From NCBI GenBank assembly GCA_016278505.1, contig JADQBQ010000031.1, forward strand, positions 1 to 48,183: DNA of 48,183 nucleotides, given 5' to 3'. The position numbers and the translations under genes were made by a program. The notes below the pieces were generated by a model. The model saw only the letters and a program-made list of their open reading frames with translations. It was not told where the DNA came from and searched no databases. This DNA is from Clostridiales bacterium (GTDB taxonomy: Bacteria > Bacillota > Desulfotomaculia > Desulfotomaculales > VENG01). This document shows, piece after piece, positions 25,948-34,339 of this stretch. Every line of letters starts with the position of its first letter. Position 1 is the stretch's first letter.

Positions 25948-26891
25948 TGGATACCTTGCTTGACCCAGAAATGTTGCTGGTTTCCGACAAAAATTGGAAG
26001 GATGAAGCGTCTAGGGAAGAATTCTTAGCCCACTTAATCACGCATATTCAAATGATCAGAAATTATAATCTCACAAAGATTTGCCGAACCGATAAAATGG
26101 ACGCACTTCTATGGAGTCACCAGGAATGGCTTCCCTGGCTATCTGATCATTTCGGGCGCAGAGAGCAGCTTGCAGAGAGCATATTTAACTTTTTAAACTC
26201 TTATCGGGTTGACGTAGCTGAGCCTGAGGAATATGAACCCTGTAATGTAAATCCTGATATGAGTTTCAGCGGCGAAAATGTTCGGGACACTTTTCTAGAG
26301 ACGCTACATTGTTTGGGTGCCAGGCCGGAAAGATTTTTTCTATTGCCTGGAAAAAACAATTTACCTCTAAGTGGTGAGGTTTATAAATTTTCCTGCAACT
26401 GCCACCGATTGCTCGAACAGCCTGTTGTCATTAAGGATACGGATGACTGGCTGGACCATATAGACTTGACCAATGATTACTGGCCTCTGGGATCTGGAAT
26501 AACCGAGCAAGAAAAATTTATTACGGCTCTAGAAATTTATGCAAAGCGGAACTACCCTGATTTTAATGGTAATTTCCTATACGAAAATATTCATTGTACA
26601 GGCAATTTTATGAAAGGTATCGCAAGCGAGAAAGATTACAGAAACAGTATACTCAAATCTGTTTCTTTGCGACTCAAATTATCCAGAAATGAATCTGTAA
26701 GGCACACGTCACTTAAGGATGAATTCGTTAATGAGTCCTGGTCATTTAGGGTAACTAGGGGTGCCAGAATAGATTACTCCCTTAGAGGTAAAAAGACAAT
26801 AATTTTCGAAAGGTATGAGCCTGATCATGATAAAAGTCGAAAAAAGGGTAAAGTTAGGCGACATGCCACAGAGCAAGGGCGTAATCTATAA
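25947..26891 (+). CDS. Unrecognised partner of the DUF3696 ATPase
   Basis: A 314-residue soluble protein. The start ATG 25947 overlaps the ATPase stop, with AAGGAGGG ideally placed. I do not recognise a domain. Conserved-looking features are an acidic and Trp-rich middle (DDWLDHIDLTNDYWPLGSG) and a basic C-terminus with a strand-rich FRVTRGARIDYSLRGKKTIIFERYE segment that resembles RelE-fold or small nuclease-like strands. The strict coupling to the ATPase suggests the two form a complex. Confidence 0.7.
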   Translation: MDTLLDPEMLLVSDKNWKDEASREEFLAHLITHIQMIRNYNLTKICRTDKMDALLWSHQEWLPWLSDHFGRREQLAESIFNFLNSYRVDVAEPEEYEPCNVNPDMSFSGENVRDTFLETLHCLGARPERFFLLPGKNNLPLSGEVYKFSCNCHRLLEQPVVIKDTDDWLDHIDLTNDYWPLGSGITEQEKFITALEIYAKRNYPDFNGNFLYENIHCTGNFMKGIASEKDYRNSILKSVSLRLKLSRNESVRHTSLKDEFVNESWSFRVTRGARIDYSLRGKKTIIFERYEPDHDKSRKKGKVRRHATEQGRNL

Positions 26892-26903
26892 GGGGGAATA
26901 TGT

Positions 26904-28040
26904 TTGAGATACTTTGTTAATGTAAAAATAAAAAAGTCGGTTTTACTAGAAAGAAACGGAGTTAGTATCCTCCAAAATAAAAAGGAGGAGTTAGAAAAAA
27001 GTTTAGAAAGGCAAATAAGCAAAGCCAATGAGCAGGAAAAAGGTATAAAAAAAGGTCTTTTTTATTTTGATATGCAAAAAGGTTACTTCATTATAGATTT
27101 TTTAGTCGATGGTACCTTAGGGGATAGGGATATTGCTATTGAAATGAATACCATTTTAAAAGGTTTATATGTAGATGAGGGGTGGAGGTGGCTCATAAAT
27201 GATGAGCTTGCTCATCAGGAAAGTAAAGAAGAATTTATAAAAAGTAAAACAGGTTATTCTGAAGAGGCATATGCCGAATCAATGGCAGACATTGAGGCGG
27301 AAAAGAAGTATGATGAATGGCAGGAAAAACAACTCATGAAGTTTAAAAATAAAAATTTCCATAAAGAATTTGATGCCGAAAACTGTCCTTATCTGATACC
27401 TAAAAAATTAGTAAGCAAACGAATTAACAATACTAACATTAACCGCCCACATATAGGCATAAATGAATCGTCAGATGAAAAATATAACCCAACATTTGAT
27501 GATCCTGAGCCTCACTGTGAACCCCCTGAGATAAAACATGCAGAGGAGTTAAAGGAAAAAATCAAACAGGTAAAAATAGATATGGAGCAGCAAATTTTTC
27601 TTTTTAGTGTTATTACCTATGAAGTTACTGAAAATGAAGAAGACAATTTTATTCTAGGCCTAATTAAGGACAATTATTTATTTTTTAATTATGGGAAAGA
27701 AGGGGAATGCAGGCATGATTATAATAGGGGTAACATATTGCGCCTAGTGGCAATGATTAATCAGGATCATAAAGAAATAATTAATATTTTGGTTAGAGGG
27801 GATTGTCGGGAAACCGGTGGTGAATATACTCAGGAACAACTCGATAGGAGCTTAAGAACAATTATTAAAGAAAATTTATTAAAGGAAGTTCAGGGGCGTT
27901 ATACAGATGAAAATGAGACCATCATCTTCGTTAGACTCGCCCCCGGTTTAGCGCTCCCATCCTGGTTTAAAGAACAGTGTCTTGCTTCGTTCAAAGGACC
28001 GGCAATTTTAGAGTTGGTAGAGGAATATACCCCCAATTAG
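26904..28040 (+). CDS. Unrecognised third protein of the ATPase/HNH cassette
   Basis: A 378-residue protein. The start is TTG 26904 after GGGGGAA; the nearby ATG 26900 is in another frame and meets a stop at once. It is charged with no membrane segment. Residues 20-50 and 210-240 look coiled-coil, and a low-complexity linker rich in Asn, Pro and His (about 175-210) divides two parts. The C-terminal part (FLFSVITYEVTENEEDNF...) is strand-rich. I assign no function. It is 12 bp after the second gene and clearly in the same operon. Confidence 0.65.
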   Translation: MRYFVNVKIKKSVLLERNGVSILQNKKEELEKSLERQISKANEQEKGIKKGLFYFDMQKGYFIIDFLVDGTLGDRDIAIEMNTILKGLYVDEGWRWLINDELAHQESKEEFIKSKTGYSEEAYAESMADIEAEKKYDEWQEKQLMKFKNKNFHKEFDAENCPYLIPKKLVSKRINNTNINRPHIGINESSDEKYNPTFDDPEPHCEPPEIKHAEELKEKIKQVKIDMEQQIFLFSVITYEVTENEEDNFILGLIKDNYLFFNYGKEGECRHDYNRGNILRLVAMINQDHKEIINILVRGDCRETGGEYTQEQLDRSLRTIIKENLLKEVQGRYTDENETIIFVRLAPGLALPSWFKEQCLASFKGPAILELVEEYTPN

Positions 28041-28057
28041 AGTGTGGCTATTATGCA

Positions 28058-28087
28058 ATATGGATATTATGGTTAAAATATCCATAT
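28058..28087 (+). promoter_or_regulatory. Perfect 10-bp inverted repeat before the HNH gene
   Basis: Arms ATATGGATAT (28058-28067) and ATATCCATAT (28078-28087) pair perfectly around a 10-nt loop, in the only sizeable gap of the cassette. No T-run follows. It could be an operator or an RNA hairpin that limits expression of the nuclease. Confidence 0.5.
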
Positions 28088-28115
28088 AAATTTTATGTGG
28101 TACGGTGGTTTTATT

Positions 28116-28931
28116 TTGATAAAAAAAATAGGCAAGGGATTAGGTGCTACGGCTGGTTTTATTCTGTCTATGCCCATTACGGCAGCAGGACATGTAACTG
28201 GCATAAAGACCTTAAAAGATGCGGGGAGCGCCACATACCATGCCACTAAGAAAACAGGGGCAGTTGCTGGGAAGGTAGTGGACGGGAGTTTTAACGTGGC
28301 AAGGGGAATATGGGGCAGTGATGAGTCTCGAAGAAGGGGTGGCTATAGGGAGATATGTGGTGCTATGAAAGAAACTATTTCTGGTATAGCCGGCGGTATA
28401 AAATATACAACTGTCAGTGGTCTAAAAGTTGGCAGGGGGGTTGTGCGCCGGGATGGCAATAGCTTAAGGGAAGGTGCAAGCAATTTATTTAAAGTTGGCA
28501 TTGTAGGCGCTGTGGGTATGACAGTTGCTGATATGACTGGAGCTGTAGATATAAATGGTGATGCAACCCCAGTTTATACCTTGCCTGTAAGTGATATGTA
28601 CACTTCCCTTGATGAATTTATGCCATCCTTAGCGGTAAATGAAATCCCAGGTGTGTATAACGGAATAGCCACCTCGTCATCTACCGGTGAGCTGATTGAA
28701 GTTGGGTGCATGGAAAATACTAACCACATAGAAGATCCGCACCGCAGCGGAGTTATGGAGCAATTATTTTTAAGGCGCTACGGCCTAACTGAGGGGCCGG
28801 ATGGATATGAAATTCATCATGTGGTCCCTTTGTCCGAAGGTGGGCCTGACCATCCTGATAATATGGTCCTAGTTACAGAAGCAGAACATCAAAAAATAAC
28901 ATTAGCACATAGAAATTTCTATAGATGGTAG
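28116..28931 (+). CDS. HNH nuclease with helical N-terminus (candidate effector)
   Basis: About 271 residues from TTG 28116 (GGTGG upstream); ATG 28095 is in frame and adds seven residues. The last 40 residues are an HNH module: YEIHHVVPLSEGGPDHPDNM...H, with the His-His pair, the DN and a late His of the metal site. The N-terminal about 170 residues are rich in Gly/Ala/Val with hydrophobic segments (GLGATAGFILSMPITAAG; FKVGIVGAVGMTVA), which could contact membrane or oligomerise. It resembles toxin-type architectures (delivery or oligomer domain followed by nuclease). Context suggests a nuclease effector licensed by the upstream ATPase. Confidence 0.75.
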   Translation: MIKKIGKGLGATAGFILSMPITAAGHVTGIKTLKDAGSATYHATKKTGAVAGKVVDGSFNVARGIWGSDESRRRGGYREICGAMKETISGIAGGIKYTTVSGLKVGRGVVRRDGNSLREGASNLFKVGIVGAVGMTVADMTGAVDINGDATPVYTLPVSDMYTSLDEFMPSLAVNEIPGVYNGIATSSSTGELIEVGCMENTNHIEDPHRSGVMEQLFLRRYGLTEGPDGYEIHHVVPLSEGGPDHPDNMVLVTEAEHQKITLAHRNFYRW

Positions 28932-29360
28932 AGTGAATAATAGCTGGGTTGAAGGAAGTCTCCCGATTGGGGAATCTCATCTCAACCATGATACCGAGGC
29001 GGAGCGTTACCTATAATTATAAGTATGCTTGTAACGGCAAAGCCACTTATATTTTAGGTCAATAGTAAGTCGTCAGTTACCCGTTCATACATAATATTAG
29101 TAACATACTCCTTCAGACAATCTCCCTTTACTTATCTAGGGCGATCTTTATAATTTTGTAGTTGGTAAAAGAGCACTGTTGTGATTAACTTAAACTTTAG
29201 ATACTTGCAAATATGGAATTAAACCATATTTGATTTAATTTGCTAGATATTTTGTGTGTTGTTGTTGGTTATTACTAGATTAGTTTGGCCCTTAAGTAGT
29301 TAAAATTATCAGGCGTGTCCAGCCTTTCTAGCCGGGCTGACTGTGAATGGAGTGCGGTGA
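28932..29360. other. Non-coding gap with two hairpins
   Basis: A 430-bp stretch without a credible gene. GGTTGA/TCAACC with an inner CTCCC/GGGGA stem (about 28958-28996) may end the HNH operon or be a small RNA. AAATATGG/CCATATTT (about 29210-29229) is a perfect dyad upstream of the SRAP gene and could be an operator. Confidence 0.4.
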
Positions 29361-30032
29361 ATGTGTGGACGTTACACCTTAACGGTTAATATTGATTACC
29401 TTGCAGAGCATTTCGAACTTAGAGATACTGAGCTTAAATACCACCCCAGATATAATATTGCCCCGGGTCAAAATGTGCCTGTTATCGGCCTGAATCGAGG
29501 GGCCAAGGGCCTTGCATTTATGCGCTGGGGATTAATTCCACAATGGGCCAAAGATGCATCTATAGGATATAAGATGATAAATGCCCGGGCGGAAACTGTG
29601 GATAAGAAACCGGCCTTCCGTGCTTCTTTTTATAATAATCGCTGTCTAATTCCTGCCGACAGCTTCTTTGAATGGCAAAAAATTAAGGATAAAAAGCACC
29701 CGGTAAGATTTGTATTACCTGATAACCCGGTTTTTGCCTTTGCGGGATTGTGGAGCTTAGGGCATACACCGGAAGGTGAAAAGGTTTTAACGTGCAGCAT
29801 TATCACTACCACGTCCAACAATTTCATGAAAACTATTCACGAGAGAATGCCGGTCATACTGGCTGATAAAGATGCGCAGGATAAATGGCTTACATTGTCC
29901 GAGGTTGACAAACTCAAAAGCTTACTCCGGCCTTATCAGGGTAAAATGCACTCCTATGCGGTTTCAACCAGGGTTAATTCGCCCCATAACGATAGCCCTG
30001 ATTGTATTCAAGAAGTGGCAATTTCCGAATAG
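29361..30032 (+). CDS. SRAP domain abasic-site protein (YedK/HMCES family)
   Basis: A 223-residue protein covering a full SRAP domain. Cys2 follows the initiator Met (MCGRYTL); after Met removal it forms the DNA-protein link at abasic sites. Other hallmarks are YNIAPGQ (about 39-45), the conserved WGLIPQWAK, NARAET, FFEW (Glu in the active site) and the conserved His in TIHERMPV. It shields abasic sites in single-stranded DNA. It is a chromosomal gene at the edge of the mobile region. Confidence 0.93.
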   Translation: MCGRYTLTVNIDYLAEHFELRDTELKYHPRYNIAPGQNVPVIGLNRGAKGLAFMRWGLIPQWAKDASIGYKMINARAETVDKKPAFRASFYNNRCLIPADSFFEWQKIKDKKHPVRFVLPDNPVFAFAGLWSLGHTPEGEKVLTCSIITTTSNNFMKTIHERMPVILADKDAQDKWLTLSEVDKLKSLLRPYQGKMHSYAVSTRVNSPHNDSPDCIQEVAISE

Positions 30033-30085
30033 GTGAGACATGTACTTCGGAATTATAATCTGGATTCTCCCTAGTATTTATCCTA

Positions 30086-30246
30086 CCAGACAGTTCTTTT
30101 GTATCCTGACATTACATATGGCAGTTATCCAGGGTTTTACAAATCTGGCTGTGCAGCCAAGGCGCTCTGATACTACCATCGGGTGAACCCTTGCTTTAAA
30201 AGGGGGTTGCATGGGCAGCACGGAGATCATAAAAGCGGATGTGCTG
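30086..30246 (-). pseudogene. Tyrosine integrase C-terminal relic 1
   Basis: Read on the minus strand, frame-jumping, this gives DLRAAHATP... KGVHPMVVSERLG HSQICKTLDNC: the end of a phage-type integrase (HxxR-type box HAT, VHPxVVSERLGHSSI, TLDTYSH). Frameshifts lie after HATP and after ERLG, and the catalytic Tyr position is Cys/His. It is a dead fragment. Confidence 0.7.
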
Positions 30247-30689
30247 CAATTTATTTTTTTCCAGCATAGTATTAAAGCAGCTGGAAAATGTGGCCGGGTG
30301 CCAAGGGGTACCATCCTTTAAACAACAGATTAGATCATGGTCGTGATATAATGATCAATCCACTATAATTGTTTTTTCTCTGCTGCAGCCATGTGCAAAA
30401 AATTAGCAACAGAAACTGGTAAAAGTCTGCTGGTTTTTTGTCTCATTTAATGAAGATGTTTCAATGACAATGGATGACTTAAAATCATTATCATCAAGAC
30501 ATTATTTGGCGTTTATGAAAATATAGGAACCTTCTGCATAGGCTTTTAGGGGAAAAATCTGGGCTGGTGTGACCGGCACAATAAAATTAACAAATTTAAA
30601 CAAACAACATTCACTATAAAGTACCAGTTTCGGTGTGTTTGAGCTACAGAGGATTAATCATACGAAGGAAGGTATAAGGTGAATAGGAA
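30247..30689. other. Non-coding gap after integrase relic 1
   Basis: TTTTCCAGC/GCTGGAAAA (about 30258-30287) is a terminator-like hairpin. The rest has no credible frame. A ribosome-site-like GAAGGAAGG near 30664 precedes a GC-rich frame that I regard as part of the structured repeat, not a gene. Confidence 0.4.
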
Positions 30690-30699
30690 AGTAGAAATG

Positions 30700-31420
30700 G
30701 ATACCCCGGGCCGGCTTCGCCCGCCCGGGCTTCGATTGAAACCGGCCGGCGCGGCCGTCCGTCCAGGGTCGGGCAGACTGACGGCCGCAGGTTATTTTAG
30801 TTATCATCAATTATTCCTGACCAAAAGGCCGTCAGACTGCCCAGCTCTTGGGTCAATGGTCGCGTCGCCCGGGATGTGGTGGCTGGGGCAGCAGCTGCAG
30901 CTCTTTAGTATTTACTGCTGCTGCACCGGTTAAAACCGCCTACCTTAGTGCATTATCCGGCGCACACTGGCCCGGGCGCTATTAGGTCATAAATTATGGG
31001 TCTGCCCGGCCCAGAGTGCGCCTAGCCGGGAGATAATACCATAGCCTTTTACCGTATTAGCAGGTCGGCCGCATACTGGGCTAAACTTTGGGTAATATTT
31101 TGGGGTCAGCCCAGAATGCGGCCAGCTCTGGGGTCTAAGGCCGCAGGCCGCCTTTGTTTACCTTTCTAAGCTGCCCCTTACCATAATAAAGACAAACTCT
31201 AAAGTCCTCAACCCTAGGCTGAAAAGGCCGGCCGCCCAGGCCTTGCATGCCACTGCGTTACGGGTCCTTTGTCCGCACCGCCGCGCCCAGGCACTTTGGG
31301 GTTATGTTTTGGGCCAAGCCTGGTCACGGCCGTGCTTGGTCAGGCTCACGGGTCATCAGCCCCCACCCTCCCAACCCTCCGCCCCCACTCATGGGGGCCG
31401 GAGGGCTTTACATTTTCGGC
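30700..31420 (+). repeat. Structured GC-rich element, copy E (large variant)
   Basis: The longest copy of a five-member family (others at 32161, 33339, 34340 and 40577). It has stems CCCGGGC/GCCCGGG (about 30705-30730), a 16-bp stem (30771-30786 with 30827-30842, one mismatch), CAGCAG/CTGCTG, outer pair CCCAGAG/CTCTGGG (31010-31016 with 31126-31132) and a 16-bp stem GGCCGCAT.../...ATGCGGCC (31067-31082 with 31108-31123). It ends with CCCTCCG-CCCCCA/TGGGGG-CGGAGGG near 31375-31410. The middle part aligns with copies A and B, with stems kept by paired changes. Confidence 0.7.
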
Positions 31421-31595
31421 TGGTTGCTTTGCCACTCCTGTTCTTTTCATTATACCGGCGCCTTGCCCCGGCCCGAGCCAGGTTTTACCTAGCGCAGATG
31501 CTTCTGCCGGTGGTCGGGGGGCGGGCTTTAGGCCCGCTCAGCGCCGTAGAAAACTGTAGCTCCGCGCCCTACCGCGCGAGGGCCCGGCCCGGGGC

Positions 31596-31702
31596 ATGCC
31601 GGGCGTCAAGGGTTCATTCCACAAAATTTTTTGAGCTTAAAAGTAATACTTTTGGGTCCAAAAAAAATTTTGCTCCATCCTGCGGCCCTTGACTCCCGGC
31701 AT
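31596..31702. repeat. ~107-bp long hairpin upstream of the SWIM gene
   Basis: Outer arms 31596-31612 and 31686-31702 match over 17 bp with one mismatch. Inner CAAAATTTTTT and AAAAAAATTTTG pair, and AAAAGTA/TACTTTT closes the tip. It lies 43 bp before the SWIM gene start. It is not followed by a T-run, so it is unlikely to be a simple terminator. Confidence 0.65.
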
Positions 31703-31744
31703 CGGCGCCGGTGGTGGGATGAAAGAAAAAGGAGTGGATGAGAG

Positions 31745-32059
31745 ATGTTGCGTAAGTTGCTGGGTAAGGTTGACGATGGTAGATTCGGAAGGGCCGTTGC
31801 GGGGATGCAGGCCGGGTGGCAGTGGGAGTGCAGGGAGCGGCATGAGGGTTGGGTTGTGGGGTTTGTGCGCTACGGGCGCAAAGAGTTCTACGTTGTCATT
31901 GAGCAGCGCGGCCGCCGGGGGCTTGCCCGGTGCAGCTGCTACGACGTGGTGCACCGCGGGGTACTTTGCAAGCACATAGCCTTCGCGGCCATGTCGGAGC
32001 TGGGGTTGGCTGCCGCGGCGCGCAGCGCGCACCGGGAGTTACCGGAGCTGGGGCGTTAA
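31745..32059 (+). CDS. Small SWIM zinc-finger protein
   Basis: A 104-residue basic protein. The SWIM motif CxCx(n)CxH is visible as CSCYDVVHRGVLCKH (about 73-87), preceded by the typical strand-rich VVGFVRYGRKEFYVVI. SWIM modules bind DNA or proteins in transposases, helicases and recombination factors. AAAGGAG precedes ATG 31745. It lies between structured copies E and A and shares their high GC, so it probably belongs to the same mobile unit. GGGGC/GCCCC with T7 ends it. Confidence 0.8.
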   Translation: MLRKLLGKVDDGRFGRAVAGMQAGWQWECRERHEGWVVGFVRYGRKEFYVVIEQRGRRGLARCSCYDVVHRGVLCKHIAFAAMSELGLAAAARSAHRELPELGR

Positions 32060-32075
32060 GCCCCGGCTTTTTTTG
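32046..32075 (+). terminator. Terminator of the SWIM gene
   Basis: AGCTGGGGC pairs with GCCCCGGCT across the stop codon, followed by seven T. Confidence 0.75.
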
Positions 32076-32160
32076 GTCGTTGCTGGGGGCGGGGATATGG
32101 CCGGCAGTTGTCGGGCTGAGCGGTTTAGAGCCGCGGCTGCAGCCGAAGTTTATGCCCGAG

Positions 32161-32560
32161 GGCCGGAGTGCACCAGGCTAATACATAAGAAGGTATCTTT
32201 TTCTATATTGCTTTTGTCGGCCGCACATCGAGCAGAGACTTAGGGGCATACTCTGGGGTCCGGCTCGAAGTACGGCCAGATCCGGGGTCCGCTCATAGGG
32301 TCATCCTTAAGGGTCTCTAATAAGGAACGGCCGGGAAGTGCACCTGGTAAAAAAACGCACCAGGCGCACCTCCCGGCCTCATTGAAACGCCGCCGGCTAT
32401 CGCCCGCGGCATAGGCACGTAAGCTATCTTTATCTTCCCCCACCCCACCCCTGTGAGCCTAGTTCTTCGTAGTGAATTTTAATTCCCACGGTTGCCTTTT
32501 AGGGCAGGGCCAGGCAGTAGTCCGGCGGGGTCAGCCTGCCGCAGCTGCGGCAGGATAATT
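32161..32560 (+). repeat. Structured GC-rich element, copy A
   Basis: Hairpins in order: P1 CCGGA/TCCGG (32163 with 32281); P2 GGCCG-AC-TCGAGC with its complement (32219-32233/32263-32277); P3 GGCCGGGA/TCCCGGCC (32329/32371) with inner CCTGGT/ACCAGG; P4 GCCGC/GCGGC (32389/32406); P5 TAGGC/GCCTA (32412/32457); P6 CCAGGC region; P7, a perfect 20-bp palindrome (32535-32554), then GATAATTA. P2, P3, P5 and P7 vary in sequence but not in pairing among copies. Confidence 0.8.
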
Positions 32561-32576
32561 ATGCTTATTATTTTGA

Positions 32577-32883
32577 TTATGACTCTAACATAGCAAACAG
32601 TTCCAATAAATTCTTTTTTAGAACAGGAACTTTATTTTTTGTAACATCCCAAATGATGACCACATCGATACCAAAATACTCGTGAATCAAAATATCCCTT
32701 AACCCTGCTATTTTTCTCCATTCAACCTCTGGCTTTTGTTTTTTTATATCTTTTGGGATCTTCTTTACCGCTTCACCGATAATTTCTAAATTTCTTGCCA
32801 CACCGTCCTGTACCAATTCGTTTTGTAAAAACTCTTGAAAGGACATGTTGTGGGTGTACTGCCGCCTTAAAATCCCTGGGCAT
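32577..32883 (-). pseudogene. hepT: HepT (HEPN, DUF86) toxin with internal deletion
   Basis: The true start appears to be ATG 32883 (MPRDFK, overlapping the end of mntA as usual). Within six codons the frame breaks and resumes as [19 protein letters not shown], so about 20 codons of helix 1 are missing. The rest is intact, including the RNase motif RDILIH (Rx4-6H) and the following Tyr. HepT is an RNase toxin neutralised by AMPylation by MntA. With the deletion it is probably inactive. A shorter product from ATG 32846 could be made but would lack helix 1. Confidence 0.8.
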
Positions 32884-33169
32884 ATCGCACACTCCTCGTA
32901 ATACTTGCTTTTAAATGAGGTTTAATTGCTTCAGATATTATCAGGTCTACTTTTCGATCCAATAGGTCTTCCAAGAAAAACTTCAAGTCCATGTAATTAT
33001 CAAATGTTTTTTGGTTTTTACGAAATTCAATTACAATATCTATATCACTGGTATCAGTTTGTTCTCCTCTGGCGAAGGACCCAAACAGTCCTATTTTTTT
33101 TACTCCAAAATCCTTTATTGCAGGCATGTTTTTTTCTATTTCAAGTAATATAAAATTTGCATTTTGCAT
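32867..33169 (-). CDS. mntA: MntA-type nucleotidyltransferase antitoxin
   Basis: About 100 residues from ATG 33169, chosen for its GGAGGAATTAGA ribosome site; an upstream in-frame start adds 12 unconvincing residues. The MNT signature [20 protein letters not shown] carries the metal-binding DxD. MntA transfers AMP to a HepT tyrosine and thereby blocks the toxin. It overlaps the broken hepT gene. The antitoxin looks intact while the toxin is damaged, the usual order of decay. Confidence 0.9.
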   Translation of the reverse strand: MQNANFILLEIEKNMPAIKDFGVKKIGLFGSFARGEQTDTSDIDIVIEFRKNQKTFDNYMDLKFFLEDLLDRKVDLIISEAIKPHLKASITRSVRYAQGF

Positions 33170-33338
33170 TCTAATTCCTCCAGTAAGGAAATATAGATGT
33201 CCCACTTATTGTATGTATTTTAACATGTTATGGAAATTTAAATCAAACCCTTTAAAACTTCCTTATAACAAGTGTAGAAGTATAAAACCACCGGTGTTAA
33301 ACCGGTGCCCAATATATCATGGGGTTCATACTTTCAGG

Positions 33339-33735
33339 TCCGGGCCGGAGTGTGCCAAGCTTAGTTATAAAATGTTTCCCTTACCTGTATAGTACTTCTG
33401 TCGGCCGTATATCAAGCCAAACTATGGTAATACTTTGGGCTCTGACTTGAAGTGCGGCCAGCTCCCGGGTCATAGTAAAGGGTCAACCTTACAGGTCCCC
33501 AAGGGGAACGGCCGGGAAGTGCACCTAGTAAAAAACGCACTAGGCTCACCTCCCGGCCTCATTGAACAGCCGCCGGCTTCGCCCGCGGCATAGGCTCGTA
33601 AGCTATCTTTACCTGCCCGCACCCCGCCCCCTGCGAGCTTGGGTTTTCGTAACAGGTTTTAATTCCCACGCTGCCAATAAGGGCAGACCGGGCAGATGCC
33701 CGGTGGGGTATTCCTTCCGCTGTAGCAGAAGGATA
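33339..33735 (+). repeat. Structured GC-rich element, copy B
   Basis: The same order as copy A: P1 CCGGAG/CTCCCGG; P2 GGCCGTAT-TCAAG with CTTGA-GTGCGGCC (33403-33416/33446-33459); P3 GGCCGGGA/TCCCGGCC (33510/33551) with inner CCTAGT/ACTAGG (copy A has CCTGGT/ACCAGG); P4 GCCGC/GCGGC; P5 TAGGCTCG/CGAGCTTG; P6 CCGGGC/GCCCGG (33688/33698); P7 CCTTCCGCT/AGCAGAAGG (33713-33732). It is followed 110 bp later by an integrase arm-site array and a tRNA scar. Confidence 0.8.
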
Positions 33736-33852
33736 ATTACCTTTTTGTTTAAAGACGATACTCAAGCTTTTTTAGTTAAGGATAAAGACATTTTATTCAC
33801 TGAGGGGAGGATTCTCTGGGGTCTTAAGTCTTTTGAAAAATAAGATGGCACT

Positions 33853-33900
33853 GGTGCCGAACTGGTGCCCGATTGGTGCCCAAATCATTAAAATGGTATC
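33853..33900. promoter_or_regulatory. Phased GGTGCC array (integrase arm sites), copy 1
   Basis: GGTGCC occurs at 33853, 33864 and 33875 (exactly 11-bp steps) and a variant GGTATC at 33895 (20 bp further). The same spacing occurs at 40862-40909, and the last two sites recur at 34117 and 34137. One-turn phasing beside a tRNA scar suggests arm-type binding sites of a tyrosine integrase or its excisionase. Confidence 0.6.
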
Positions 33901-33995
33901 AAATTTCAATGATATTAGCTTAAAATTTAAAACCCATCAACCCGCATAAATACTACTTTATTAATACATCACTACATTAGGTTAAATCAAACATT

Positions 33996-34045
33996 AGGCA
34001 CTCGTAATGCTTAGGTCAGGGGTTCAAGTCCCCTCGCCGGCTCCA
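33996..34045 (+). pseudogene. tRNA-Thr(CGT) 3' fragment: att scar
   Basis: The anticodon arm with loop CTCGTAA (anticodon CGT), the T arm GGGGTTCAAGTCCCC and an acceptor 3' half ending in encoded CCA are present. The D arm and 5' acceptor strand are missing; the left side is element DNA. This is the usual product of integration into the anticodon loop of a tRNA gene. AACCCCGC/GCGGGGTT (34049-34080) is the original tRNA terminator. Confidence 0.85.
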
Positions 34046-34048
34046 GCT

Positions 34049-34084
34049 TAACCCCGCGTCCGGCAAGGGATGGCGGGGTTTTGT
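34049..34084 (+). terminator. Terminator following the tRNA-Thr fragment
   Basis: AACCCCGC pairs with GCGGGGTT, followed by a T-rich stretch. It fits the terminator of the tRNA gene from which the scar derives. Confidence 0.7.
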
Positions 34085-34116
34085 AGTTTTTGAAAAAGGG
34101 GCCTAAAACGCGAATT

Positions 34117-34142
34117 GGTGCCCAAACATTTATAACGGTGTC
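34117..34142. promoter_or_regulatory. GGTGCC/GGTGTC pair (arm sites), copy 2
   Basis: Two sites 20 bp apart, matching the last two positions of the arrays at 33875/33895 and 40884/40904, but located on the other side of the tRNA-Thr scar. This suggests a second related element joined at the same tRNA. Confidence 0.5.
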
Positions 34143-34339
34143 ATACTGAATCATATAGTATAGAACTAATAATCCATTTGCCCTGTATTTTGATTGTTTA
34201 TTTATCATAAATTTAACGGCATTAATGTAAGGAATGCACCGTCCGAGCCCTGGTATTCTTTTGGGGTATGTGCCGGCACCGGTGCCTATGATTGAAATCT
34301 TGATGTCAGGCAGACTACCGGTCATGCTTACCATGGTTA

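Noticed and set aside
30679-31692. Several open frames in the GC-rich stretch (e.g. 30679-30933, 31243-31692)
   Set aside because: They are rich in Pro/Arg/Gly, lack domains and overlap strong hairpins shared with the structured elements. High GC alone keeps frames open. Not genes.
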